Part shown: positions 1 to 12,768 of the stretch, in pieces | Numbering within the stretch: position 1 is the stretch's first letter | How the letters are laid out: each line of letters starts with the position of its first letter | DNA from: Panonychus citri | Lineage: Eukaryota; Arthropoda; Arachnida; Trombidiformes; Tetranychidae | Length of the DNA: 64,000 nucleotides | Reading direction: 5' to 3' | Assembly: GCF_014898815.1 (NCBI RefSeq) | Contig: NW_026515548.1 | Span: 137,001-201,000 of the forward strand | The notes under the pieces: model-generated | Seen by the model: only the letters and a program-made list of their open reading frames with translations | The model's database searches: none | What the model was told of the DNA's origin: nothing | Translations under genes and position numbers: made by a program

Positions 1-1772
1 TTTGGCATCCTAATTGACACTGCAAAGAAAAAAATTAAAAAGTTATTAGTAAATTGTAAATTGTAAAGATATTAGCTCCAAAAAAGAGGGACAAGGAAGC
101 TATTTAATCACTCGCCAAATTGTATCATTGGATAGATTAGACTGATCGACGCGATGATTAGTAAATCAAATCTTTTAATGGTCAAAATAAGTGATCAGTT
201 TACTTTTTCATCTACTGATTGGAATCAATGATCTGATCAGTTTTATGTTCAATTGGAATTGTTATTGAAAAGAAAACCAAATTGATCTCAACCAAGGATA
301 TGATAGATTATCATCACCAACAGAATCAGTGTTAAATACAACAATTAATCAAAACAATCAACTGATATTTACTCAGTTAACATAATAGTAAATCGAAAAG
401 CATAAATTTTCCTGTCAGTGATCATGATGATTGAAGAAAAAATGAATTTTAATCTATAAAATTTTCGATATCAATTCTCAGGTAATTACAATCGGAAATT
501 GATTGGGATGAAGACACAAGTTTAAAGAAGACACAACAACCTTGTTACTGTTTCTGCAGAACAAATTAACCAAGTAATCAATTAGAATGTGATAATGGAC
601 TTTGATTTATTATTCAATTGAATGAGAATTGAGGTAAATTGTTGATCAATTAATTGGTGTGAACAATTACCATCAATTGATGGCATGAAATCGACACAAT
701 TTAAAAGGAAGATCACAAAAGGCTTTCGAATTCATTTAACTAATAAATGTAAACGAAAAAAATAAGATGAAAAAGAAAAGTGAAAATAAAGAGAAGAAGA
801 AAAAAACTGGATGGTAAAGGACAGAAAAAGTGAAATGATTAAATTAAAAGGAACTTGATTTAATAGCAGAAAGAGAAACTCGAAAGAAGAATTAAGTTGA
901 CAATTAACTCGAATATTGAGAAAAAATTGTCATCAATTGGTAACATCAACTTCCTTTTCCTTCCCTGTCAATTGAATATTTCTTCTTATTTTTTTCATCC
1001 ATCATTCGCTCTTCATTAATTGGGTAACGTTCTTGTGTTAATCGGATCGAGATCCATCATCAGCCTGATTGTTAATCCAATTTACGATTTAATTTTCGGT
1101 ACAATTAGGGGTTAACTGTAGTTGTAGGTTGAAAGGAGGAAAGGCTTGGGTCTACCAAAGGGATTCGGTCAATTGGTTTTCCTCTTCTTCTCCTCCTCTT
1201 CCTCTCAATCTCACCTCCTCTTACGAAGCGGTGACAATAAGATGAAAAACATTGGAATCGAGATGATAATTACAATTGTTCATTACGAATGAACAATTAG
1301 TTAATCACATGACAACCAAATTAATCTAAAGGTAAGCAATCAAAGTGGGAGGATTAAAAGGTAAACATAGTGATGGGTGAAAAAAACGGTCCATTTGAAT
1401 GATAAGAAAAAGGATTAAACTTTCGATTATTTCATGTTGATATTTAACTTGTCGTCGATTGAAGGATTACTTTCATTTGGCTTTCACATGTCACATCTAA
1501 ATGGTTAATTAATTGTCTCGCTTAATCTCATCTACTTACAACCCTAATCACAATTAAATGCTCATCGATTTCATTTTCTGTTGATCAGTGAATGTCAGTG
1601 TCTTTCCTTTAAGGTGGTTCGGTGATTTTTGTGACTTTTTTGTTCCTTCACTTTGTTAATTGTTATTGGTGATTTAATCACAAGGCTGATGGTGATTACA
1701 ATTATCCCAAATGATTGGATTCACTGAATCACCGGATAACCATGGGATTTTGTTTGTGACTTTAATCAAAGG
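1..1772. other. Intergenic, upstream of the serine protease gene
   Basis: I see no convincing coding exon on either strand. The stretch is AT-rich, with many short AATTGAT/TTAATTG-type words and one pyrimidine-rich patch near 1180-1225. It must contain the promoter and 5' UTR of the protease that starts at 1773, but I cannot point to a specific TATA box or initiator. Confidence 0.5.
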
Positions 1773-4310
1773 ATGCATTGCTGGATTAACACATTAATAA
1801 TTCTGTTTTATGGATTAATCCGGATAACTTTTGCAGATTATTGTGGTAAGAATCAAGTCAATTACAATTGTATCAGATTATTAATATGATAACATTTTCC
1901 AAAATTCAAAAAATCAGCAAATTGATTGTTGTCAATGTGTCAAAAATGGTGTAGCTTCACACTCAGTTATTAAATTGATAATCTGATACATTTAGTCCGT
2001 AATTTTAACAGATTAAAACATTTCATGTTAATCTTAACATGTTAATGTCTTAATCTGACAACATTGATACAACTTTCATCTTCTTAACAATTGAGTTGCG
2101 ATGTTTAATTTTGCTGTTTTGTCTTATATGTACTTTTGTAGATTGTGGATTAAGTGGCCTTCAGAAACGAGTCTACGGGGGTAACGAGACATACGCCAAT
2201 CAATACCCATGGGTAGCTCATTTAAGGTCAGTTACCGTTCATAGTCCAGTTCCATATCTTGACTAGTATCAATTCTCATTATGAGAATATTAATTTGTGA
2301 TTTACCTAAAAAATCAATCAATCAAGTCCAGTGAATATTAAGCAATTGAAATTATCATGACCGTGATTGTGATTATCAGTTGATTCCTATTGAGTTTCAT
2401 GATTTCATTTTGCTGGACAATGGCCTCGCTCTTGGGTCAGTAGGAATAAACTTAGATACTACTGACAAGTTATTAATGAAAAAATAGAAAATGAATCGCA
2501 ACATTCATATGAACGAATCTTTCATTATGTTTTTCCTCTTATGATCTTTTCTTGTTTCCTTGACAATTTACACCCTGGTCCTTATATTTAGCTTGTTTTC
2601 TGTTTCCTTTTCCTATTCTTCAGTAGAGTCCAAGGGTAGGGCCACTTTTGTCACGGTACCGGAAACGATGTTTCTATTATGCAAAGTATCATCTTCCTTC
2701 ATCCTCAGTTTACTTCAAATTTTATTTCACACTAAATTCAACTTATTGTTATAAATGATCACAATGTAATACACCACATGATGATAATTCTGATCTGAAC
2801 CAACAAAAAACTCACTATAACAGTGAAAGTTTTGAATTGATTAAAAAACGATTCGAAAAAAAGTTGAAACAAATCATGAACCAGGTCTTTTTTCTTGTTA
2901 AATTCAACTGAAGTTCTCATATTAACACCCAATCAGTTCCTTAGGGTATTTTCATGAGAGCCTTTATCATGTTGGTGATATTTTCATGTTTGTTCATGAA
3001 AAATCAAGAGATGAATGAAAGTACATGTTGATAAATGGCCTTAAGATTAGTGTTATTGTCACAGTCAAAGGTTGTCAATATTATTATCAATAACTTTGAT
3101 TATTGATGTTAATTGTAAACATTGTGCTCCAACTACAGATATTTGCATTGATTTTTAGTCTTAGCGTTTTTTAAGAGATACGTTTGTTTGTCTTTGATGC
3201 AAATCACTGACCATTGGTGACTTTTCTAGCTTGATTAAGTAAACTCGAGATTAAAAGTTAGCCATAAGTAATAATGTGATTAATCAAACACTACAATTTG
3301 ACCTTCTAATTGTGTAAATACAAATATCACTGCAAACTTAAAATTTGTCAACCCAAGAAAGTTAAGTCAACAATCGAGGTTAACCATAATCAACGGAAAT
3401 CGAACTGATCTTTTGAGGTCCGTGTGTTATATTTGAGCTCTTTTTTTATCCTTTGTCTTGTTCATCATTTTCTCATAGATTTTTCAATTACATTGGTGGT
3501 GGTCAGTATGGACTTTGTGGTGGTTCTCTTATTGACCATTGGCATGTCGTAACGGCGGCCCATTGTTTACACGACGAGAAGGGCAATGTCCGTGATCCCA
3601 GGGCCGTTCAGGTTTACCTTGGAGTACATAACCTTTACCTGCTGCCAAGAGCCCGTCAAGTGGCCTACTTTATTATACCCGATAATTATGATTCCACTAA
3701 ACCGGTTAACAATGATTTTGCCATACTTCAATTGGCTGAGCCAGTTGAATTTTCAGCCAGAATATCACCAATCTGTATACCAAAAGATGATATCGAACCG
3801 TACCAAAGGTTAACCGTTGCTGGTTGGGGACATTTAGGTCCTAATCAAGGGACAGCGGCTGCACTACAACATGTTGATGTTTATCATGTCGGCAGTAAGT
3901 TGATCACTTAATCCACGAGCTTTTTTCCTTTCGCGAACTTTCTTGCTAATACTTTATTTTATTCCTAATCCTTTGTAGAAGGAGATTGTTACGATATGGT
4001 CAAGGATTATCTCTATCGAACTCATCCAATTGTCCGTTTATTTCCCCACAAATTCATCATTCCTCCAATTCATGAGAATCATATGTGTGCAGTTGATGGT
4101 TCAACTGGTGGAGACGCTTGTCAAGGAGATTCGGGTGGTCCATTAATGTATCTTAATCCAAGTAACAATCGTTATTATCTTGTTGGCGTTGTTTCGGGTT
4201 CGTATGACCTTTGTGGTGATGAGATGACCCCAGGATTTTACACTATGGTCAAAATGTTCAGACACATCATTGAGTCGGTAGCACCAGAATCTCATGTATG
4301 TTATTACTGA
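1773..4310 (+). CDS. Secreted trypsin-like serine protease (S1A, chymotrypsin fold), four exons
   Basis: Exons are 1773-1845, 2142-2226, 3479-3894 and 3979-4310. All introns are GT-AG and the phases (1,2,1) give one frame of 302 codons with stop (301 aa). Exon 1 encodes a signal peptide (MHCWINTLIILFYGLIRITFA). The zymogen cleavage site is R34 before VYGG, followed by a typical QYPWVAHLR strand. Catalytic residues are visible: H81 in TAAHC, D132 in NNDFAIL, S243 in GDSGGP. D237, six residues before the active serine, corresponds to trypsin D189, so cleavage after Arg/Lys is expected. There is no CLIP domain; the propeptide is only about 13 residues. The start is chosen because it gives the signal peptide in frame with the splice phases. 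Extracellular digestive or haemolymph function is possible; the sequence cannot decide between them. Confidence 0.93.
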
Positions 4311-4347
4311 TTCAAGAGCAATTATTATTTCTTACCAAAATTGGTAC

Positions 4348-4353
4348 AATAAA
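4348..4353 (+). terminator. Polyadenylation signal of the serine protease gene
   Basis: A canonical AATAAA lies 37 bases after the stop codon, implying a very short 3' UTR. Confidence 0.6.
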
Positions 4354-5007
4354 TTGTCATCAACTCAACGAATCTCCATTCATATGCCGACAAAAGACTC
4401 GACAGACACAAATCCAATCAAATCTTGCATAAATCAACAACTAATTAATTAACTGATTAACTAATTGTTGATCGACTTACATGAACCAGTTTTATGGTTC
4501 GCATTCAGTTGATTAACCAAATTGTTCATTTCTTCAATGGAAATCATCAAGTTTAGAAACCCAATTTTCTTAAAAATTTTTGTGATCTATTATCAATATT
4601 AACTAATTGTGATTATCTAATTAATTTATTTTAAAGAAAATTTTGATTCACTTCTTGATTTGATCTTATTGTAATTTGTTGATTACCTAAGGACCACAAC
4701 TACTGGACAATAGGACGATACAATTGGAAAGACTGATTAGTAGTACAATGTTTTTATTAATTATCAACGAAAACTATTAATCTCTGACCTCAAATTTTAC
4801 TACAACAATTAAAAAGAAATTAAAAAGTAACACATTTTATTACAATTGAATTCGACGAAAAGTTAAATTATTCTTCATACTTTCTTTTCTTTCTTTTTTA
4901 TCATCCTCATCATCTTAACCCACAGACTCCTTCCTTTCTCTCCCTCTCTTCTCAACAACTTCCGTTCCCAGGCCATTTAAATATCGATGACAATGCTCTA
5001 GGTATGG

Positions 5008-5122
5008 TCAAGGACAAAGGATTGATTGACCAGTACGTGTAATCTCACCACGTACCAAGTCATGCAAAGGCATTTTCAGCGCAGTGTAACGGTCATCATT
5101 AGTCTTAACTAGTCTTGCATGG
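5008..5122 (-). CDS. Candidate terminal coding exon, function unknown
   Basis: Reading the minus strand, an acceptor-like CTAG precedes an open stretch of 38 codons ending in a stop at 5008-5010. The stretch is less AT-rich than its surroundings and its translation is not low-complexity (it contains LVRGEITRTGQSILCP). The acceptor implies phase 2 upstream, which does not match the phase 0 donor at 6101, so at least one other exon would be needed. I do not recognise the product. It may be a real last exon, a decayed exon or chance. Confidence 0.2.
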
Positions 5123-6100
5123 CTAGTAAATCGTTAAGAGTTTAGATCAACAGTTTTCAGCCATTTACCTTTACCAATGGTCAAGGAAAATAAAACAATA
5201 AAACCGCTCTAATTATGATACTAATCAATATCGATTGTAATGATCACGAGCAGATTGTAAACTCTAATCAAAAGTGTTAGCATAATGCTCAACCTTGGAG
5301 TCTCTGTGAACCGTTTTCTTAAATTACCTTTCAATGGAAAACTTGGTTTACGGGATTTTATTTGTTTCCGGTGAGAGAGAAGACAGAAGATCGCTCATCC
5401 ATAGCTTATCTTCTCTCTCTCTCTTTCTATTATACATCTTACAACAATACATCTTCTCTCTTTCTCTCTCGTATTTCTCTTTCATCATCTTCTCATCTTC
5501 TCCTCCCCTCAGGTTAAACCCGAAAATAACCAAACCCGTCTCACACCTATGGACCTTTTACTTTGCTTCTTTTCTTTTTTTTCTTTTTTTCTTTTTTTCA
5601 TCTTTCTCTTCTACTCTCTGACAATATTATCACAATTTAGAGTTTAATTCTTCTTCCTTTCCTCTTGTCATTAGATGATAATTGTAATGATAAAAGAATC
5701 GAATCGCCGGAAGAAACATTCCCGTTCGAGTCAATATTTTTTTCTCAAACCATAGAAAAAGTATGATCACAATTATGATCAAATTGCACGAAATTGGAAA
5801 TTACGATTACGTTCAATTAACGTTGAAGATCATCTTTTGGAAAAGAGTTGCTGGTTTAGCAATTAGTTGATTTCATTTCAATAACATGAAACTATCTCAT
5901 TACGTTGGTGTTTAACCTGTTAATCTGATATCAACTGATTAAAATTGTTTAGTTTCAGATAAATTATTTCACTTTTTAGTATCACTCAAATTACGCTATT
6001 GAAAAACTCACACTGAATATCCTCTAATTGTCTATTGACAGGGAAATTGGAGAGGCAAAAGTGAAAGTGAGAGAAATAAAAGCAAATTAAATGTACTTAC

Positions 6101-6262
6101 GTTTATATTACAATCTAAATCCGTGCAGTTTGTGTAGTTTTGGCCATTGGTATTCCTTGAAAGTAGCACATTACAAAATGTCACAGTTAAAAAAAATGTT
6201 AGAAGATGATTAAGATAGAAGATGATGAACGGATCAGCCTGATTAGCTGAGTGAGGCCACAT
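6101..6262 (-). CDS. Candidate first exon with a hydrophobic leader
   Basis: From an ATG at 6262 the minus strand encodes 54 residues: a long hydrophobic segment (FYLNHLLTFFLTVTFCNVLLS), then a short polar Asn/Cys-rich tail (NYTNCTDLDC), ending at a strong GTAAGT donor at 6100. This is the form of a signal-peptide exon. The frame also extends upstream, to about 6349, so the start is uncertain. I could not connect it to downstream exons with matching phase. Confidence 0.25.
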
Positions 6263-6514
6263 TATGGTTATCAATGATGACCAACACGGAAAAATTGATG
6301 GACGTTCAATGTAAAACTTTTTTATGTACTTGGTCGTTTGGTTACACAAATCATACTAACGAGAAGATGAGAGGATGAGAGATGATGATGATAAAAGAGA
6401 GAAAGAGAGAAAGAGAGAAGATGAATAGTGAGGCAAATGGTGGAAGGAAACGGGAGAGGGAGAAAGGGAGAGGATGATGATGAGAAGAAGAGTAAGAAAG
6501 AATCGGTAAAAGTA

Positions 6515-6515
<1 letters not shown>

Positions 6516-6550
<35 letters not shown>

Positions 6551-6555
6551 AGAAG

Positions 6556-6600
<45 letters not shown>
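6516..6600. repeat. Composite (GAAA)n-(GA)n microsatellite
   Basis: About 35 bases of GAAA units are followed by about 39 bases of pure GA (6562-6600). The open frames crossing it on both strands are artefacts of the repeat. Confidence 0.95.
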
Positions 6601-6604
<4 letters not shown>

Positions 6605-7834
6605 CAAAAAACTCGCCCAACACTTCTAAGGCCGTTCGTTAACATGGAAGTGGCAAAAAGCAACAATTAACTGAGACTCGTACATATGATTAATTAATTG
6701 TCAAATTGTGTCGAAAGTTTAACTCTCGTGTTTTTCATCCACTGATCTGGTTCTCGAATTGATCGAGCAATCTGATTCCAATACAACAACGACAACAATC
6801 AACAAGTGATTATCCAACAATTTATCCATCATCAGTTTGTAACCAATTCCAAGCCTAATCTTGGACAGATGGATTATCCTCCAAATGGATTAACCATTTC
6901 TTTTTTTCTTTCATATTCAATTTTTTTCATCATCTCGATGGTATCATTTATGCAATCAAAAAGTCTAAAAGTATTTTTAACTTTCCAGTGACATTTAATT
7001 TGCAATCATCATTAGCGATTCCAATACCTTCGAGATCAACCAAAGATTATCTTTTAATCTTCTGTCATTCTATTTTTTGAAACTTCTATTTCCGTAATTA
7101 ATTTATTATTAATATTTACCCATAATCTTCATCTCTTATATCCCAAGTTCACCAAGAATCACAAGAACATTTCACCTCTGAGCTTCCTCCCTCATACTAA
7201 TCTCCAACGATGAAAATAAGACCTACTAAGATGCGATCTACGAGATGATTTATATTCAAATTGTTAACTAATCATGGTAATTATTCAAGTATCTCTATTG
7301 ACAATCAATGGATTGTCAATCAACACCAATAGAAAAAAGTGTTTTATTTAAAATGAGTTTTCTATTTTCAAAGGTTTCCTTTTTCCCTCTCTCTCCCTCT
7401 CCATTTCTCCATCTAACTAATAGTAATTGAAATTGTTAATTCTCATCTCAAGTCAAAGTTAATCAAATTAATTACAAGAGTTTTCATCACTGAAGATAAA
7501 TTAACAGAGATCCGTTGATTTGAATGTGTTCACATTGCGGGAAATAGGAAATAACAGGTTCCCTTTATTTAGTAAATTAATGAGTTGTTATTAACTGTCA
7601 ATTGATTTTCTTTTGCTCTCTAATTGTTGTGGATCATGTTAATTATGTTACAATTGAGATGATAAACAATTTAAAACTCCCAAGAACAGCAACAAGATCA
7701 AGATGACCTCTAACAAATAACATGAAAGGCAATAAGATTCAGGCCAAACTAACATGATAAATGAACGTTATTATGATTGAAATTAACTGTTGAAATCATT
7801 GATTGTTAAGATAAATTGATACGATTAACTTTCA

Positions 7835-7838
<4 letters not shown>

Positions 7839-7866
<28 letters not shown>
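7839..7866. repeat. (CT)14 microsatellite
   Basis: Uninterrupted CT dinucleotides inside AT-rich intergenic DNA. Confidence 0.95.
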
Positions 7867-7870
<4 letters not shown>

Positions 7871-8628
7871 ATCAATCAATTGACTAATATTATTATTGTT
7901 GGTCTTTCAAATGATGTGAAGATAATGATGAACAAAAAATTAAGTGAAATCATCACAATTTAATCATTAACAAGATAATTTAATCATCGTTTTCACCATT
8001 GAAAGTTGAGGTCGAGGCTTCCGAAAATAAAGTCACCATGAACAATTGATGTTACTAATTAACGTATTCAAGAGTAAATAATAGATTAGCAAGTTTACAG
8101 TTGATACAATTTAATGCAAACTGAATTAAATTGGCATGTTAATTAATTCGTAATGTATTTTTCTTCAAGTTAACACTTTGCAATCATCTTAATTTTAAGT
8201 GTGATCAAATGTTGGACAAACTGAATTGATTGTTGATTACCTGATGACCGCATTTCCCTAATTGTTTATATTGATTTTTCTTATTCTCATTAATTAACAA
8301 AACTCAAAACAAATTGGACTTTTTCTTGGTTGTTGTCCATTAATATGATTTCCAATCAATATATTATATCGCTAAAAGTTAAGCTAATTAACTAATATTA
8401 ACATAGATTGTTAGTTTTTTGTGAGTTCTTGCAAGGTCATGGTCAATTGAATTTCCTTTAAGTTGATTTAGAGATGAAAACAGGAAGCTCATCCACAACA
8501 TAGTAGTTGAACATGCGAACCCCACCCTTTCAATCAATGACCCACCTTAGCCAATTCTCAGCCCACTTCCCTTTTTCAGTTATCCTCCGATTGGGTGTGT
8601 GAGGTTTTCATGTAAAGTATATCATGTC

Positions 8629-8631
<3 letters not shown>

Positions 8632-8682
<51 letters not shown>
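8632..8682. repeat. (GA)25 microsatellite
   Basis: Uninterrupted GA dinucleotides, the longest such run in the window, followed by a short GGA-rich tail. Confidence 0.95.
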
Positions 8683-8685
<3 letters not shown>

Positions 8686-9503
8686 GAGGAAGAGGTCAGT
8701 GTCCAGTCTGATGATATTCAATATCCAATAATGTTTGAAAAAACAAAATGGTGATCAAGATAATTAAGATTAGGATACAAGTCTTTTCAATCGGTTTCAA
8801 AGTGTCCACTCACTTGACATACAGTTTGTCCTGTTTGAGTTTAGGACCACATGTCACATGATTGAGAGGACGCACTTTTAAAGCGATTCTTAAATGGTCA
8901 ATTTAAAGGTATTGGTCACCTGTGGAATGATTTAAATGTGTAAGCGAGAAAAGTATGAATGAAGAAGAAGACGATGATGGAAAAAGAGGAAGATTAAAGA
9001 GCGTGAGTGAGAGAGAAAAAAGAAAAGGAGAAAAAAGATGCAGATGATATTTTCTTGAGAAAAAAACGTCTTAGAGAATAGAAAAAAATCGCTAGAACAT
9101 ATCGAACTAGAGGTTTTCCTGTACAAGTTCACGTTCTCTCTCTTCTTGTTCATTATTCTGACATCTGCCTATCGACGAGTGAGCGTAAGACTAAATGGTG
9201 AGAATCCATATGTTCCTATGTAGAAGAGCCTTTGCCCTCTGACCTCAAAGAAAAACTTGATTTTCAACTTTGTTACTCTAGACGTTCGTTAGATGGAGAC
9301 ATTGATTATAATTTCGAGGGTGAAAATTTTAGTTACAACTAAATTGGACTCTCGATGTCGGAGTTTCCCTCTGGTGGTTTAGTTTTTCACGTCAAGTGAA
9401 AGTCAAATGGGCCCATTGATGGAGATTAACTGAATGGGCAACATAAATCTGATTGTTATCGATGTTCAACAGAAAGATGATTAAGAAAAAATAGATTAAT
9501 AAA

Positions 9504-9509
9504 TTTATT
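9504..9509 (-). terminator. Probable polyadenylation signal of the AP-3 mu gene
   Basis: TTTATT on the plus strand reads AATAAA on the minus strand, about 170 bases beyond the AP-3 mu stop codon. Confidence 0.4.
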
Positions 9510-9680
9510 ATCAAAGGGAATTCATGAAAGTTGATACATAAATTGTTTTCTTCAATCAAAACATCAATAAGTTCATAGATTTATAACAATTGATAAAGTT
9601 TCTCAATGTTGATCTACTGTGATCGTTTTTCTTAAAACAATCAGCGCGAAACATTATCAATGCTTTTAACATTAATCGTC

Positions 9681-11484
9681 TCATGTCCGAACTTGAAAAT
9701 TGCCCGCTTTAGAAACGTATTTAACTCCTTTGAAAGGCTTGTATTTCTAAAATAGAGGAAAAGAGAGAAAATTGTTCAATGGAATTTTAAGAATAATCGG
9801 AAAGTTATCGAATTGTTGATCTTCTACTCTCTTAGAGTGAGAGTGTTTTTGTTGTCATTCTTACCTCTCCATACATGTCCAATCGGTTAACCTTTAGACC
9901 TGAAATTGCGAATTGGCTAATGGTAAATTTGACCAAAATGGTTGGATTCGAGTCTGGAAGAGGTGAACCGCTTTGTAAATTGATGGTACCGCGGACGAAA
10001 GGACTTTTACCGGTCTCTACTCTGCCGATTTCCCAGACCAACACCTTAGATACGGGATCAAACGAGTATTTTCCTTGATTCGGTGTAAGGTTTACATTCA
10101 ACACTGTCTTTGGCATCGGAATCTCCAAGACAACACCATCGAGCTAAAATAAAGTTAACATAATATAAGATGAGAATGGGATAAGAAAAGTAACCATCAA
10201 AGTAAGAGAATCTACTGACTGTTCTTCCATTCGTTTGTTTTGGTCCAACTCTGATTTCTATTTTACCTCCTCCAGATTCTTTGAAGGAGATAAGATGACG
10301 GACGAAAATCGGAATGGAAACTATATTCTGAGCACCGATATGGTAAGACATCAAACGAAAGTTTCCATCGGGAGGAATAAATGACAAAACTCTTTCAGAT
10401 TCCCAACGTCTATACCTGACACAAGGATGGAAGCTCACATCATCAAATAATCGTGGATTAATAAACGATAAACTCAGATCAGGTAGCCCAGATAATTTGA
10501 TTCCACAATCAATCTGTAAAAAAAAAGAAAAAGAGAGTGAGAATTGGGGGAAAACAGTCGTATAAAATACTTACATATCCTTGAATTTCGGCTGAAACAA
10601 CAGAACCACTTTTATCAATAATGGCATCGATCTCTTCGGTACAATCAAAATAGGCCTCGTTGTTAGTATATTTTACACCAGCTCGACGCCAAGGTACATT
10701 TGACAGTTGCCCGGAAGGTAATGTTGCACTTACACTAAAAGGATTAGAAATTAACAAATTAGTAACATAATTTGAGGTCACAGGAGGAGATAAGTAGGGC
10801 AAGACTCATTTAAGACTTGATTAGCTTTTACTTGTATAATGGCTTAGATAGAGATCGGGTTGTATTTACTTACTTAGATTTTCCTGTAACAGTATTAGCA
10901 ATCGTCCTTAATAGATTAGGAGGTTTTATAAGTTCTTTAAGTATATTTGATTCTGTTGCAAGGGGATAACCATTGTCCAGCATTTCATCGAGTAATTCAT
11001 AGACAACGACATAATTTTCTTTGATCAGTGATTCCTTACAGTCACCAAAATAATCTGTAAATATATCGATAACTCGATGAAGAAATTCAACCACAAATAA
11101 AGGAGGAACCTCTTTACTGGTAATTGCTACAAAATATAATTGATTCCGATAAACTGAGATGATAAAATAATGTGGAGTTGCAATCACCGGTTTGACATTT
11201 GTTTTGTTGTACTTTTTCAGTGAGTCGAAAAAATAATCACAAACAGATTTATTGATAATTTTCTTCCAATGTTTCTGTAGAAATATATCTCTAAAGAGAA
11301 GGAAAAAAATAAAAACAGAGAAAGCAAGAGAACAAGAAAACAAGAAAACAATAAAATAAAAATTATATTCCATAAGGATGCCAAATCCAATTGAAGAGTC
11401 TTCAAAATGGTGCTGACAAATATTCATCTCTCATTGAGACAAAACTTACCCCAAATTGTCTATTATAAATAGACTATCAATCAT
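9681..11484 (-). CDS. AP3M1: AP-3 adaptor complex subunit mu
   Basis: Exons in transcription order are 11450-11484, 10874-11290, 10575-10734, 10220-10513, 9865-10143 and 9681-9746, all GT-AG; they sum to 1251 nt (416 aa), close to animal AP3M proteins. The product is the medium chain of the AP-3 heterotetramer, which sorts cargo from endosomes to lysosome-related organelles. The N-terminal longin-type part (start MIDSLFIIDNLG, then DIFLQKHW, SVCDYFF, EVPPLFVVEFLHRV, LATESNILKELIKPP) occupies about residues 1-145. The mu homology domain that binds Tyr-based sorting signals follows (TGQLSN-like TLPSGQLSN, WRRAGVKYTNNEAYFD, RWESERVLSFIPPDGNFRL, AISGLKVNRLDMYGE). The short last exon supplies the conserved C-terminus YKPFKGVKYV. 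The 12-residue first exon was placed by family similarity and phase. It is divergent from the NK6 genes. The Drosophila orthologue is carmine. Confidence 0.96.
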
Positions 11485-12768
11485 GGTGATCAAATGTAAT
11501 TAAACAACAATAAAAGGCAACACAATAAACAAAAACCAAGACAATTAATTAACAATTAAACAAAACAAATCAAAGAAAGTTAATCTTGCCATGTAAACAT
11601 TGAATGCGAATCTTAATTAGTTAACAGCTGGTCTTCTTTCACTGGCGCCATCTTTTAGTTGATAAACGAACTAAAAAGATGAAAACAAAACTTGAGGATG
11701 AGAACTGAAAGTTTTGGGGAAAAAAGTGTTTACGATTAGAACAATTAACATAAGACGCTTTGAGACAAAGAAAGAACTGGAGAATTAAATTTGATCAAAT
11801 TGTTAAATCAAAGAAAATGATTTAACCTTAATTGCCATCGAAATGGAGATTTCAATTTTCATATGATTTTCATGATTCTAAATTAAATTGCAAACGATAA
11901 ATTGCCTCAGATCGATGAGTTAATTTTCTCCAATGAAAAGTAAATCTTTAAAATCTATTAAATTAGAATGTAAATTGTTTAAAAATTAAAATTAGATTAT
12001 CAATATATCTCAATTGGAAAGGAAGAAAATAAATTGCTCAAGTTAAGATAATTATTTACAATTAAATGGACCAAAATGATGATAAACTGTTGGATAGATA
12101 AACAATTACAATTGTAAACAATTTAAACTGGAAGCAAGTTAATCATGATGATGAATAAAATGATAGCGATAAACAAAATAGCGAAAAATTAACAGAATAA
12201 TTAAGAGACTAATCGTCATTAATTAGCAACCCATTTAAAAAGGGAAATCGTCAAATTGATTGTGACTATCAAAATAATATGAACACAGGAATACAAATTG
12301 TTGGTGTATTATGATTATGAGGCAGATCATTATAATTGTTGCTCAGTGGAGGATAACCTAAGCTCCTCCCATCGCAGTGGGAAATGCAATAAACAAGAGG
12401 TGATATTTTTGTTCCCGCCTGTTATTTTAGCCATTCCCATTTAGTGCTTAGGATTGGCAACATTTACTCACATTCTGTCAACCGTTTACACTTGAAATGT
12501 TGAATCATTTGAAAGATGAATTTACAAGATAAACTATCGCTCGTAAACTAGTTGATCATTGGAAATTATCAACAGCAATTAGCGACACATCCAACTTATT
12601 TAAACGACTCTAATCATCTCTTAATTGTTATTTATTTGCAAACCTGATTGTTTTCTGATTTTGTTTCTGTTTTCATTTCCACTTTCCCAATCATAATTGT
12701 ATCTTAATTATCCTCATGCTCAGTGCTTCATGTTATGATCTGTTATTATATTATTTTCATCATTGATC
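11485..12768. promoter_or_regulatory. Divergent intergenic region between AP-3 mu and the first NK6 gene
   Basis: About 1.3 kb separates the two opposite start codons, so it should hold both promoters. A less AT-rich block at about 12355-12480 stands out from the flanking sequence and is a candidate promoter or enhancer for the homeobox gene. No classical core promoter element is clear. Confidence 0.35.

Larger units (their letters stand above)
4354..9680. other. Intergenic region with simple repeats and weak exon candidates
   Basis: Between the protease and the AP-3 mu gene I find no confident gene. Most open frames here run through GA/CT or GAAA tracts and are low-complexity artefacts. Two minus-strand exon-like stretches (5008-5122 and 6101-6262) are listed separately. 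A GC-richer patch at about 8500-8600 has no good open frame on either strand. Confidence 0.5.

Noticed and set aside
6322..6670. Several overlapping Ser/Leu/Phe-rich or Lys/Arg/Glu-rich frames
   Set aside because: They read through the GAAA/GA microsatellite; no start context, splice signals or similarity.
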